Assembly (NCBI GenBank): GCA_965208815.1
Contig: OZ242357.1
Location: forward strand, 1,860,001 to 1,924,000
Direction: 5' to 3'
From: Bin55 sp009840545
Lineage (GTDB): Bacteria; Pseudomonadota; Gammaproteobacteria; Pseudomonadales; Azotimanducaceae
DNA length: 64,000 nt
The notes beneath the pieces are model-generated. The model was not told the origin of the DNA. It saw only the letters and a list, made by a program, of their open reading frames with translations, and made no database searches. The translations under genes were made by a program, and so were the position numbers. The first letter of the stretch is position 1. Each line of letters starts with the position of its first letter. Shown here piece after piece: positions 44,356 through 53,485 of the stretch.

Positions 44356-45423
44356 ATGTTGTACGACACAGATGACGTTCGCATCATTGGAACGAAAGAA
44401 GTCATCGCACCGAAGAGTGCGATGGAGCGAGTGCCGATTTCTGAGCAATCGTCAGAGCTGATTTTCTCTTTGCGACAGCAAGTTGGCGACATTATTGCGG
44501 GAACGGATTCGAGGCTACTGATTGTTGTCGGACCGTGTTCGATACACGACCCTGAATCTGCCCTCGAATACGCACACAAGCTAAGCCAAACCGCAAACGA
44601 GCTAGAGGATGATCTTTGCATTTTGATGCGGGTATATTTCGAGAAACCTCGTACATCGATCGGATGGAAAGGATTATTGAACGATCCACATTTGAACGGA
44701 TCTTTCAGAATTAACGAAGGGCTTCTCGTCGCCCGACAGCTTCTATCAGACATTTCGGAACTGAGGTTAGGTGTAGCTACCGAGTACTTGGATCCAATTA
44801 CACCGCAATACTTGGGAGACTATGTCTCTTGGAGCGCAATTGGTGCTAGAACTACCGAGAGCCAAATTCATCGTCAGCTCGCTTCTGGGCTATCGTGTCC
44901 GGTCGGATTCAAGAATACGACCCAAGGCGACATAAGACCTGCTGCGCATGCAGTAAAGTCCGCTTTTTATCCACATCGATTTCTATCAGTTACCAAGTCT
45001 GGAGACGCCGCAATTTTTGCAACAGCTGGCAATCCGGACTGTCACATCGTCCTTCGAGGTGGTGGCGGTGCTACAAACTATGACAACAAGTCAATCAAGG
45101 GTGCGTGCGACATATTGCGTTCCGAAGGACTCAACCACCGCGTAATGGTCGATATGAGCCATGCAAACAGTAATTCGGACTACCGGAATCAACTTGGAGT
45201 ATGCGATTCACTGTGTAATCAGTTGGAGGGTGGAGAACACTGCATCATGGGTGTGATGATCGAGAGTCACCTCATTGCGGGAAGGCAGGACATCGGAAAT
45301 GGCCGAGATCTCGTCTATGGACAGAGCATTACTGATGCCTGTCTTGGGTGGGAACAGACACGAAAGTGTCTCAATCGACTCGCTAAGTCGGTTCATGCTC
45401 GTAACAGCTTGATATCGAATTGA
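44356..45423 (+). CDS. aroG: 3-deoxy-7-phosphoheptulonate (DAHP) synthase, class I
   Basis: This 355-residue enzyme catalyses the first step of the shikimate pathway, condensing phosphoenolpyruvate and erythrose 4-phosphate. Typical motifs are VGPCSIHDPESALEYAHKL (about 56-74), FEKPRTSIGWKGL, GARTTESQIHRQLASG, FKNTTQGD and VDMSHANS. This is the AroF/AroG/AroH type, normally feedback-inhibited by one aromatic amino acid; which one cannot be read here. The start at 44356 lies only 94 bp from the divergent psi-like gene. No attenuator is apparent upstream. Confidence 0.94.
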   Translation: MLYDTDDVRIIGTKEVIAPKSAMERVPISEQSSELIFSLRQQVGDIIAGTDSRLLIVVGPCSIHDPESALEYAHKLSQTANELEDDLCILMRVYFEKPRTSIGWKGLLNDPHLNGSFRINEGLLVARQLLSDISELRLGVATEYLDPITPQYLGDYVSWSAIGARTTESQIHRQLASGLSCPVGFKNTTQGDIRPAAHAVKSAFYPHRFLSVTKSGDAAIFATAGNPDCHIVLRGGGGATNYDNKSIKGACDILRSEGLNHRVMVDMSHANSNSDYRNQLGVCDSLCNQLEGGEHCIMGVMIESHLIAGRQDIGNGRDLVYGQSITDACLGWEQTRKCLNRLAKSVHARNSLISN

Positions 45424-45497
45424 CGCGTTTGAGACGGTTAGTTTTGCTGGCTCTAACGAATCACTTAGAAACAGTGAAAGCTTCTTCGACCTTCTGA

Positions 45498-45854
45498 CTA
45501 CGTTAGGGTTTCTTGATACAGTTGGTCGCACTTAGCGGCTAGTACAAAATCATTCATGTGCACTCCACCAACTGTGTGTGTCCACCATCGTATTGCGACG
45601 CTACCGTACTGTGAAACCATTTCAGGGTGGTGTTGTTGCTCTTCGGCGAGCAATCCGACCTTCTGATGAAATGACAGCACCACCTCATAGGACTTGAAAG
45701 AATAGGTTCTAGTCAAAAAACAGAGTTCACGCGTATTGGAGTACTCCAGCTTCCAGTCGGGGACTTCCTTTAGCAGCGCACGAAGTTCATCGTCGCTCAA
45801 GGGTTTTTCATCATCGCTGGTCGGAACCGCGTTCTTTTTCGTCAAATCAGTCAA
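45498..45854 (-). CDS. phhB: pterin-4a-carbinolamine dehydratase
   Basis: This 118-residue protein has the catalytic EEQQHHPEMVSQYGSVAIRWWTHTVGGV segment with the conserved HHPE and W/H residues. It dehydrates 4a-hydroxytetrahydrobiopterin, recycling the cofactor of phenylalanine hydroxylase. No phhA is in the window, so its partner lies elsewhere, or it acts in molybdopterin or folate-related metabolism as proposed for some orphan members. The N-terminal 20 residues are charged and probably disordered. Confidence 0.9.
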   Translation of the reverse strand: MTDLTKKNAVPTSDDEKPLSDDELRALLKEVPDWKLEYSNTRELCFLTRTYSFKSYEVVLSFHQKVGLLAEEQQHHPEMVSQYGSVAIRWWTHTVGGVHMNDFVLAAKCDQLYQETLT

Positions 45855-45898
45855 TTTCTGTGCCTCATATTGAAGAGATCCTACAGCTACGTACTGTC

Positions 45899-46582
45899 TT
45901 AAGTCGTTCCTTCGACCGCCTTTGCAGTTGAAGATTTTTTTCTTTTTCGTCGAACTATATCAACGAGTCTCTCGATGAAGAGAATAAGCAAAATCGAACC
46001 GTAGAGGAACGTGTCGAAGAATGTAGCTTTCTCTTGCATCCACAGGTGAATCAGTGCAAGCAGAGCTGCGACGTAGACAATTCGATGCAATCGACGCCAG
46101 TTTACTCCAAGTCTCCTCTGCCAACCTCGTGTAGAAGTGATTGCAAGTGGAATCAACAGACACAGCGCGGAGAGACCAACGATTATGTAGGGACGCTTGG
46201 TGAAATCACTAAGGACAACATTGAAGTCGAAACCGGCTAGTGCCGAGAAATATGCCGCGAGATGAAGCACAACATAGGTGAATGCCCACAAACCAAATGT
46301 TCTGCGGTGTTGAATCAATACGGGTACTTTGAATATCCTGGATACCGAAGACACCAACAGTGTTAGGTACAGGACACGTATCGACCAAGTTCCAAGACGA
46401 TCGACAAGCTCTTCGCCAGGGTCGGGACCCAAGCCAGCTCCCGGCTGAACCAGCTCGATACGTACATCGTTTAGTAACAGTAGGAAAGGGATCGACAGAA
46501 GGATGCCAACGATCCACTTTGCAGTTCTAGATCTCAACCAAGCAAGTCTTGGTCCAGGCCGAGACGGACGAACTGCGTTCAC
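45899..46582 (-). CDS. msrQ: MsrQ, heme-binding membrane subunit of the methionine sulfoxide reductase system
   Basis: This 227-residue inner-membrane protein starts with GTG at 46582. It has about six hydrophobic segments of the ferric-reductase-like transmembrane type and conserved histidines for heme (VVLHLAAYFS; RLHRIVYVAALLALIHL). MsrQ passes electrons from quinol to MsrP. It follows msrP with 30 bp between them, the standard operon. The tail (RKRKKSSTAK) is basic and cytoplasmic. Confidence 0.93.
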   Translation of the reverse strand: MNAVRPSRPGPRLAWLRSRTAKWIVGILLSIPFLLLLNDVRIELVQPGAGLGPDPGEELVDRLGTWSIRVLYLTLLVSSVSRIFKVPVLIQHRRTFGLWAFTYVVLHLAAYFSALAGFDFNVVLSDFTKRPYIIVGLSALCLLIPLAITSTRGWQRRLGVNWRRLHRIVYVAALLALIHLWMQEKATFFDTFLYGSILLILFIERLVDIVRRKRKKSSTAKAVEGTT

Positions 46583-46612
46583 ATCTGTCCTAGATCTGAG
46601 ATGCGGTTCCTC

Positions 46613-47566
46613 TTAGTACTTGCGCTTTAGATTCATACCCTCATAGAGAGAAGCGACTTCGTCATAGCCGTTGAACATTCGGGTTTCAATCTTACGGCCG
46701 AAAATTGTCGTCGGAAGTCTCCGCTCCTGGGCTTGCGACCAGCGTGGATGATCGACATTGGGATTAACGTTTGCATAAAAGCCGTATTCGTGGGGCGCCG
46801 ACTTGTTCCATGTAGTCCGAGGTTCTCTTTCAGTCAATTCGATCTTCACAATTGACTTGATGCTCTTGAATCCGTATTTCCACGGGACTACCAATCTAAA
46901 GGGCGCGCCATTTTGATTCGGAAGCACTTTTCCATACATCCCAATAGAGAATATTGCCAAAGGATGATTTGCTTCGTCCAAACGCAATCCCTCGACGTAC
47001 GGAAAATCCACTGACGAAAAAATGGAGCGAATTCCAGGCATTTCCTTCGGACGGTACAAAGTAGTGAACTTGACATACTTTGCATCCCCAAGGGGCTCAA
47101 ACCGTTCCAGCAACTTCTTGACCGGAAATCCAATCCAAGGCACCACCATTGACCAGGCTTCAACACAACGCAGTCGGTAAATGCGTTCCTCGAGATCGAT
47201 GTCCTTCAGAACATCTTCAAGTTCTATTTTCCCTGGCTTTCCAACTCTTCCACCAACTTCCAATGACCATGGCTCAGTTGTCAATACGTGTGCCTTCTTT
47301 GAAGGATCTTCCTTCCCCGTACCAAACTCGTAGAAATTGTTATAGCGAGTAGCATATTCTTCCGGTGTGATCTTCTCTCCTATCGGTTCACCTTTCGCAA
47401 AGCCCTGTTCGCTTACAAAATTTTCCGGTAATCCGTAAGCTGATCCAGCTATGCCCGCTAACACCGCTGCTGATGCACTCTGTCCCATGAACTTGCGGCG
47501 AGAAACATAGACTGATTCTGGCGTGATCTCGGAAGAGGGAATTTCCCGATTTGTCTTGATTAACAC
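46613..47566 (-). CDS. msrP: MsrP, periplasmic methionine-sulfoxide reductase (molybdoenzyme)
   Basis: This 317-residue protein starts with GTG at 47566, behind a strong GGAGG spaced by nine bases. Its twin-arginine signal (SRRKFMG, residues 23-29, followed by a hydrophobic stretch) marks export in folded form with cofactor. The molybdopterin-binding core contains LRCVEAWSMVVPWIGFPVKKLL, whose Cys should be the molybdenum ligand. It repairs oxidised methionines in envelope proteins. MoaB, encoded 9 kb away, contributes to its cofactor. Confidence 0.95.
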   Translation of the reverse strand: MLIKTNREIPSSEITPESVYVSRRKFMGQSASAAVLAGIAGSAYGLPENFVSEQGFAKGEPIGEKITPEEYATRYNNFYEFGTGKEDPSKKAHVLTTEPWSLEVGGRVGKPGKIELEDVLKDIDLEERIYRLRCVEAWSMVVPWIGFPVKKLLERFEPLGDAKYVKFTTLYRPKEMPGIRSIFSSVDFPYVEGLRLDEANHPLAIFSIGMYGKVLPNQNGAPFRLVVPWKYGFKSIKSIVKIELTEREPRTTWNKSAPHEYGFYANVNPNVDHPRWSQAQERRLPTTIFGRKIETRMFNGYDEVASLYEGMNLKRKY

Positions 47567-47788
47567 TGATCTATACCTCCAAAGACTGCTTAGACGGTCG
47601 ATACCTTTGCATCTTGAATAGCTCCAGTTGCAGGTTGCCGTGTAGAACGCGCTTGACTGTAGGAAGTCTCGTCCGACTCAAGTTAAGACATATGTGCTCT
47701 CTGTGCAAAGTATAGCTACTAACTGAGTTTTGTTCGATCGTGATTCCGAGCCGGATTTGCAAATCACCTGTACCTTAAGTAATAAGAG

Positions 47789-48907
47789 TCAAAGTGATTG
47801 GAGCTTACTTTTATCGACATGGAGACCTGAGCCAGGATTTCGCAATACGTACAAGCTGTCCAGATCAATGTTTGCATTAGCATCGAACTCAATAACTTCA
47901 TCACTTAGGTCAGCACTTAGCAGATGCCGTCCAAACGCTCCTTCAACTGCAACCTGTCTATTTCTTAGAAACTGCAGCACAACGAGAGTTCCACGAGTTA
48001 GGAGGCTTGTCTCACCGACATGGGCACCGACAATAATGCCCAAGTCATTCTGCTGGGCGAGATGCGCTAGCTCAATTGCTCTGAGAATGCCTCCTACCTT
48101 GGAAACACGTAGATTGAGAACCCACGAAATTCCACACACGTTGTCGAGATCTTCGACTCTAGTACAACTCTCGTCGAGAATCAGTTTGATCCCCAATCTG
48201 GAACCAATCTGCTGCATTCCGAAGTAGTCTCGTGGTTGCAAAGGCTCTTCGATACCCCAAAAAACCTGAGGAAGCAAACGAAGATACTCTATGCATTCCT
48301 CCCAATTGGTCCACAGATTGTTCGCATCGAGACGAACTCTGAGTCCATCGGTAATGCGCCTTTGCCAAAGTTGCAGCTTCCGCCGATCTCGTAGCGAATC
48401 TCCTGACAACTTTATCTTGATATCCGAAAAACCGTTGCGAATGTAAAGTCTGGACATCCACCAATAAGCGGCGTACGGTGCGTCCCCTAAAACAGCTGTA
48501 TAGTGAACAACACCAGATTCGTGTGGAAGACCAAGTAACGCTTCGATAGCCTTAGACTCCTCTTTTCCAAGCGCATCAAGAATTGCCATTTCGATGGCGC
48601 AAAATGCACTCGGATTCGCATCGATCTCGTGCTTGTTCGTCTCAATCCATTGCTTTAGTGTCCTCAGGTCCACAACCAAATTTTCAAGTGAGGATTGATG
48701 ATTCAGCAGAAATCGAGTGCAAGACTCGATGCTTTCTCCAGTCACATACGACCTCGGACAGCCCTCTCCAAAACCGACGACTCCACTGTCGGTCGTGACG
48801 CAGACCACAAAATTTTCCGCACGTCTGCGGGAGGCGGAGGCATGTCGGAAGACCACCTTGAACGGGACCGGAAAGGTGAAACCTACCAGCTTGGCTAGTT
48901 GCATCAA
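47789..48907 (-). CDS. enolase-superfamily epimerase or racemase (muconate-lactonizing/dipeptide epimerase subgroup)
   Basis: This 372-residue protein has a capping N-terminal domain and an (alpha/beta)7-barrel. The catalytic KxK pair is in DIKIKLSGD (about residue 162), metal ligands are the Asp of RLDANN (about 191), the Glu of GIEEP (about 218) and the Asp of LILDES (about 243), and the second Lys is in VSKVGG (about 270). This is the MLE-subgroup arrangement that abstracts an alpha-proton next to a carboxylate. The subgroup includes L-Ala-D/L-Glu epimerases and N-acylamino-acid racemases, and sequence alone does not separate them. Its ATG overlaps the GH3-type gene by four bases, the last gene of a three-gene operon. 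Confidence 0.88.
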   Translation of the reverse strand: MMQLAKLVGFTFPVPFKVVFRHASASRRRAENFVVCVTTDSGVVGFGEGCPRSYVTGESIESCTRFLLNHQSSLENLVVDLRTLKQWIETNKHEIDANPSAFCAIEMAILDALGKEESKAIEALLGLPHESGVVHYTAVLGDAPYAAYWWMSRLYIRNGFSDIKIKLSGDSLRDRRKLQLWQRRITDGLRVRLDANNLWTNWEECIEYLRLLPQVFWGIEEPLQPRDYFGMQQIGSRLGIKLILDESCTRVEDLDNVCGISWVLNLRVSKVGGILRAIELAHLAQQNDLGIIVGAHVGETSLLTRGTLVVLQFLRNRQVAVEGAFGRHLLSADLSDEVIEFDANANIDLDSLYVLRNPGSGLHVDKSKLQSL

Positions 48908-50541
48908 TGCTCGATGAGACGAGAGAGTACCGGGGGGATCTGACTCAGGTATTGCAAATGGAGATACTTGAACTGTGCGTCTCGTTGACCCGCTTGGACT
49001 CGTTCGTGTCGATACTGAATTCCTGCTCCAACGGGTAATTGCAAGAACTTGAGGAGGCCGAGCCGACCACTCTTGCGTTTCGATTGGTATTCGACGTTTA
49101 ACTGCTGCAGTTTAGTGTCTACATGTGAGGCAAACTGACTCCCTTTATGCGCACCAGGCAGCTCCATGCAAAGCAAGTATTCAGATTTTTCCTCATCCGC
49201 AAGCATGACGAAGAATTCAGGATCGATTCCAAACGCCTCGCGCAACGAACCTACGCCTTCGAGAACCTGGTGCTCTGTAAGTTTCTCACCTGTGATGTTG
49301 GTCACTCCGCGTCCTTTCTGGACGAAGTCTAGCGTTGGTGTTGCATTGATATAGCCCGACACTCGGACTATATCGTTGATGTTGTAGCGATAGAGTCCAC
49401 TCGAAGTCGTTGCAAATATGTAATACAGTTTGCCTTCGTCCAATTCGTGCAAGCCGAGAAACTTCTTGCGCCCGTTTTCCCAGTCGCCGCACTCGACGAA
49501 TTCGAAGTACGAGTGATGAAACATTGGCAGGCACAAGTTGCACTCAAGATCTACATTAATCGTGCCTCGAAACTCGCTTGAGTTGTAGCCAAATTCATAG
49601 ATCCTACAGTCAACCGGCAGCATGGGAACCAGTCTTGACAAGGCGAAACCACAACTACCTCCGCACCAAGTCACAACTCCTTTCAACTCGGGCCAGAAGC
49701 TCCGATACGCCAACGTTCCGTCACGTTCAAGTATTGTCTCAAGCGCTCGGGCACGAGCCCGATCCGGCTGACGGGACTCCAATTGAACATTCGTATCAGG
49801 CAAAGTACCTGCCGAAATGTGCCTGAGCAATGTTTCTGCGTGTTCTTGAACTACCTCACTTAGACGTATGAATGTGGAAGGATTGGCGGTTGCGATCGTA
49901 GTTATGTCGCGGCGAGCCAGTCCATATATTGCGAAAACAATGTAGCGTAATTCAACATCATCGATGTCAAAGACCTCGGGCGGAAGTACATAGCGGCTAC
50001 GAACAAATCGAGACTGCTGACGATACAACATTCCGGACGCAGACCCAATAGGAACGTTGTCTATAGTCCTAGCCTCAACAGCAGAACCACCTATAGCCAG
50101 TACTTTTCCTTCAAGAATGTCCGATTGCTGACTTAGTACATATGCACTCAATTGGGATCCCGATCGGATCTCATCCACATTCCGTTGAGTAACCGGAACA
50201 TCCTTAGGTGTGCCTACGGTGCCGCTCGTTCGGTTGTAGTAGATCGGCTTATCCCAAGTCAATGCACGAGCGTCGCTATCTCGTTGGCGTTCGATGAACG
50301 GTCGTAGCGTTTCAAATTCTGATATAGGAACTAATTCTCGGAACGACTCAGGGGAATCTGCTTGTTCGAACCCGAACTCCCTACCATACTCCGTTTCGCG
50401 GTTTACTTGAAGTATGTTCTTGAGAGTGAGCCATTGAACTGATTCTGGATCCCTTGTTGAGCGGATGAACTCTTCGAAGTGCGGCTTTTGCTTGTACTTG
50501 AGCGCCGTTTTGAAAACAAGATACGAAAATGAAGCCGGCAT
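48904..50541 (-). CDS. GH3-family acyl-adenylating amide synthetase
   Basis: This 545-residue protein belongs to the GH3 family, known from plants where it joins auxin or jasmonate to amino acids through an acyl-adenylate. The ATP/AMP motif is YNRTSGTVGTPKDVP (about residues 100-115), and the family segment YRYNINDIVRVSGY (about 380) is present. The C-terminal domain is shorter than in plant enzymes. Bacterial members are common but mostly uncharacterised. It starts five bases after the hydroxylase and overlaps the epimerase, so all three are one transcriptional unit. I infer that it couples a carboxylic or fatty acid to an amine or amino acid. Confidence 0.85.
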   Translation of the reverse strand: MPASFSYLVFKTALKYKQKPHFEEFIRSTRDPESVQWLTLKNILQVNRETEYGREFGFEQADSPESFRELVPISEFETLRPFIERQRDSDARALTWDKPIYYNRTSGTVGTPKDVPVTQRNVDEIRSGSQLSAYVLSQQSDILEGKVLAIGGSAVEARTIDNVPIGSASGMLYRQQSRFVRSRYVLPPEVFDIDDVELRYIVFAIYGLARRDITTIATANPSTFIRLSEVVQEHAETLLRHISAGTLPDTNVQLESRQPDRARARALETILERDGTLAYRSFWPELKGVVTWCGGSCGFALSRLVPMLPVDCRIYEFGYNSSEFRGTINVDLECNLCLPMFHHSYFEFVECGDWENGRKKFLGLHELDEGKLYYIFATTSSGLYRYNINDIVRVSGYINATPTLDFVQKGRGVTNITGEKLTEHQVLEGVGSLREAFGIDPEFFVMLADEEKSEYLLCMELPGAHKGSQFASHVDTKLQQLNVEYQSKRKSGRLGLLKFLQLPVGAGIQYRHERVQAGQRDAQFKYLHLQYLSQIPPVLSRLIEH

Positions 50542-50545
50542 CTAT

Positions 50546-51424
50546 CTATTCGAGGGGAAGCCGAACACGGAACGGAGCGGCTAACTGGCGGAGAAAGTCC
50601 ATCGGATAGTTTATCGCTGCTATTCCAAGTGTGGTGACCTCACGATCTTGTGGAAAGTATCGTGTGCCAAACAGTAGGTCCCACACTATTAGATTGTTGC
50701 CAAAGTTGTTGTTGGACTCTCTTAAGTCCAAAGAGTGATGCCAACGATGCAGCTCCGGACCGGCAACAATCCAATTCAACCACCCCAACCGTACGTGACA
50801 ATTGGAGTGCTGGTAAAAGCCATTCACCGCATAGAACACAAAGTAGACACTCAATACATCGGTACTAACGCCCAGAAGAATAAAAGGCAATGCATCTGCG
50901 ATGAACTGGATTACCTGTTCGAGAGGATGGAATCTACCTACATTGAGCCAATACAGACGTTCGGGTGAGTGATGAACCGCATGCAATCTCCACATCCATG
51001 GAAATCGATGAAATCCTCGATGCAGCCAATAACGTAGGAAATCTCCTATGACTAGAATCGCGAATGCTTGAAGCCAAACGGGCCACTCGTGAGGCCAGAA
51101 TCCAACGCCCTGCCAGGAGGCGATTGTGGCTAAGCGAACGACTATGAACAGTGCAGCAAGTGTCAACACTCTTTCGAAAAAGACCTGGCAGACCATCATG
51201 TAAGTTGTGTCGTTGGCTATCTCGAACCAGGTCGGGTTCCATTCATTGCGATATGGAACCGCAAGTTCGTGAAGCGTGACCACTGTCGCTCCAAACAACA
51301 CGGAAACATACGCGGCAATTTCGAGGGCCAAAAAACTCGAGAGGAAAGCAAACAGTGCGTAGCTTGCACATATACCGAAGGGATACGAAATCAGAGTCAT
51401 AACGCTTCTGAGAGAAATTAGCAT
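50546..51424 (-). CDS. sterol desaturase/fatty acid hydroxylase family protein
   Basis: This 292-residue integral membrane protein has three to four hydrophobic segments (about 10-45, 85-110, 130-150 and 175-195) and the di-iron histidine boxes of the family: HRGFH (about 145), HAVHH (about 158) and HRWHH (about 235). It would hydroxylate or desaturate a lipid acyl chain or related hydrophobic substrate. It is the first gene of the operon with GH3 and the epimerase, and its upstream region is where the IS1380 element inserted. Confidence 0.92.
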   Translation of the reverse strand: MLISLRSVMTLISYPFGICASYALFAFLSSFLALEIAAYVSVLFGATVVTLHELAVPYRNEWNPTWFEIANDTTYMMVCQVFFERVLTLAALFIVVRLATIASWQGVGFWPHEWPVWLQAFAILVIGDFLRYWLHRGFHRFPWMWRLHAVHHSPERLYWLNVGRFHPLEQVIQFIADALPFILLGVSTDVLSVYFVFYAVNGFYQHSNCHVRLGWLNWIVAGPELHRWHHSLDLRESNNNFGNNLIVWDLLFGTRYFPQDREVTTLGIAAINYPMDFLRQLAAPFRVRLPLE

Positions 51425-51616
51425 CTCGGGAATTCGCTCAACGAGACTGGAACTTTGAGGCTAGAGTCACAGTAGGCTTGTCTCTTAATGCGTGGTTGAA
51501 GACCCGACAAGAATGGCTATCGGAACGGACGCTCCCATTCTAGGTCTGAGCAGCTTCAAGATCGGAACGCAGAGCACTAATTGTGTGCAAACTAAATCGA
51601 GGTTCATACTTAATAA

Positions 51617-51625
51617 AGACTAGAA
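51617..51625. repeat. target-site duplication of the IS1380 element, left copy
   Basis: AGACTAGAA directly abuts the left inverted repeat and recurs directly after the right end (53325-53333). Nine bases is longer than the four to five I associate with IS1380 elements, so this deserves a check. Confidence 0.85.
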
Positions 51626-53324
51626 CCTTGATATCCGGTTAAGGTCTGCAGAGGTCGGATTCTAGATCATTCCATCCAACGCCAGATAGTTTTTGCTCTT
51701 GAATGGGACGAGGATGCCGCCACGAACGCCGAGTGTGCGCGAGAGTCGACGGGGAACCGCATATTTCGGCGCGACTGCGCGTTGGCGCGCTGGTTTTGCG
51801 AGTTTTGGGACGAACCGATTCGCGGAAGAGCGGAACTCTTCGCCGGTACGTGGAACATGTCGCCGCTACGTCAGTCTCGATGTCGCCCGACGCGGCGCTC
51901 AGCTTGCGACGGTCTCCCCGAAGCTGTCCGCGGCATGAAGCAGCCAGGCCAGCTCCCAGTTCGAGCGCGCGAAGTTCAGATACAGACGACGGCCGGTGCG
52001 CACCAGCACGGCCACCGTGCGCATCAGGTGCCGGATGACGTAGCCGAGGCTGCGGCTCCGCGCCTCCTTGGGCAGCATGCGGTGCTGGACGGCCCGCACC
52101 AGCAGCTGGGCGATCAGGGCGCACTCGTAGTACGCCTGGTTCGCCCGGAACCCCATGCAGCGGGGATGGTGCAGGTTCATCTCCCGCAGCGGGCCCTTGA
52201 ACGCGTTCTCCTGCCCCTGCTTGCCGCGATGGCGGAGCACCAGCTCCTTCAGGTCGAGATCGTCGCGCGACACCAGGATCACGGTGTGCCGCGGAAACAG
52301 CAGCCGCTCCCCGCCGACCACTTCCTGGCGCACCACCACGTAGGTCTGCATGTTGCGCCACCGCGTCGGGCGATGCGTGATCAGCGCCGCCCTCTCGTGC
52401 TCGTTGATCTCCTCCCAGTCCGCGTCCTCCAGCACCTGTGCCGCCGCGTCCAGGATCGGTCGCTTGGCGACCTCCGAGGTCACGCTGACCGAGTAGTCCC
52501 AGCCCCGGTCCTCGAAGTGCTCCACCACGTCCCTGCGGTAGTAGGCGTTGTCCATGCGCCCCCACACCGGAACGCCCGCCAGCAGCGGCTCGACGTCGCG
52601 CTCCACCTGCTCGAGCCAGCCGTGGGCGGGATGGGTGTTGCCCGGCCGAAGACGACCGCTCACCTGGACGTGCCCGACGAAGGCGGCCGCCAGCTGGTAG
52701 CCGGTCTCCCCCTGGTAGTCCCTGGCCGCCCCCTCGAAGCGTCCGCCCCGCACCTCGATCTGCGTGGAGTCCAGAAACAGCGGCACGTAGCCCAGCTCGT
52801 CGAGAAAGTGCCGCGCCATCCCCGGAACCACCTCCTGCGCCATCTTGCGGCCCACCGCCCGCAGCGCGGCGACGTCCGTATCCTCGAAGCGGGCCAGATG
52901 CTCCCCCACCCGGCGAGGGCTCGGACGCTCCGTGAGACCCAGCAGCTCGCACGCCGTCCGGTCCCATCCCAGAACCTCCAGATCCGACAGGGCACCGTTC
53001 CCCAGGGCCAGCGAGGCGATCAGCGACCATGTCCGCTCGGCGTCCGGAACCCCCCGTCGCCGTCGCTTCAGAGAGCGCAGAGAAGAGAGCGCGCGAAACA
53101 GATCCAGTCGACGCGCCATGCGCGAAAGAAAGCACAGCCCGCCCGATCCCGTGAGATGGTGATTGCTGAAATCGACCTCGACGCGACGGGGATTTGTTAT
53201 CATGCTCATACGCCTCCGGTGCGCACCTGACAGGTGAGTTGTTTGTGTAACGCTATTTTAGCGAAACGACCTGTTATGAGCGCGCCGGATTTTCTTTGGC
53301 AATTTCGCTTAACCGGATATCAAG
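51626..53324 (-). mobile_element. IS1380-family insertion sequence, apparently intact
   Basis: The 1699-bp element has perfect 18-bp terminal inverted repeats (CCTTGATATCCGGTTAAG at 51626-51643 and its inverse at 53307-53324), and its single transposase gene reads through. A 9-bp direct repeat (AGACTAGAA) flanks it at 51617-51625 and 53325-53333. The element is clearly more G+C-rich than the host sequence on both sides. Intact ends, target duplication and ORF show a recent insertion. It separates the sterol-desaturase operon from the divergent GOLPH3 gene, whose starts would otherwise be about 350 bp apart. Confidence 0.95.
51899..53203 (-). CDS. IS1380-family transposase
   Basis: I chose the second Met (ATG at 53203, MITNPRRVEVDFSN) because GGAGG lies nine bases before it; the first ATG at 53209 is too close. 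The DDE residues are visible: Asp in VPLFLDSTQIEV, Asp in WGRMDNAYYRRD and Glu in KQGQENAFKG. The C-terminus has FARSNWELAWLLHAA, typical of IS1380 and related DDE transposases. It is full length (434 residues) with no internal stop. The strongly G+C-biased codons make long shadow ORFs in other frames and on the other strand (for example 51639-53135 and 51782-53230), which I do not treat as genes. Confidence 0.95.
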   Translation of the reverse strand: MITNPRRVEVDFSNHHLTGSGGLCFLSRMARRLDLFRALSSLRSLKRRRRGVPDAERTWSLIASLALGNGALSDLEVLGWDRTACELLGLTERPSPRRVGEHLARFEDTDVAALRAVGRKMAQEVVPGMARHFLDELGYVPLFLDSTQIEVRGGRFEGAARDYQGETGYQLAAAFVGHVQVSGRLRPGNTHPAHGWLEQVERDVEPLLAGVPVWGRMDNAYYRRDVVEHFEDRGWDYSVSVTSEVAKRPILDAAAQVLEDADWEEINEHERAALITHRPTRWRNMQTYVVVRQEVVGGERLLFPRHTVILVSRDDLDLKELVLRHRGKQGQENAFKGPLREMNLHHPRCMGFRANQAYYECALIAQLLVRAVQHRMLPKEARSRSLGYVIRHLMRTVAVLVRTGRRLYLNFARSNWELAWLLHAADSFGETVAS

Positions 53325-53333
53325 GAGACTAGA
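53325..53333. repeat. target-site duplication of the IS1380 element, right copy
   Basis: This identical AGACTAGAA directly follows the right inverted repeat of the element. Removing the element and one copy would restore the original intergenic sequence. Confidence 0.85.
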
Positions 53334-53485
53334 AGCCTCCCGTTGAGTTCACCTAGAGTATTGCTGAAGCTAGTCGATCAAGGCAAGCATTGAAGCGAGT
53401 TCAGCAAACTCTCAATGGATTTTTCTTTTGAAGATGAGTTCAGAAACTACAATGATTGGGTACCGACCAAATCGGAAGACAACAC

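Noticed and set aside
51639..53230. Long ORFs on both strands within the IS1380 element (498 and 482 codons)
   Set aside because: They are shadows caused by strong G+C codon bias of the transposase gene; their translations are rich in Gly, Arg, Pro, His and Ala without any domain.
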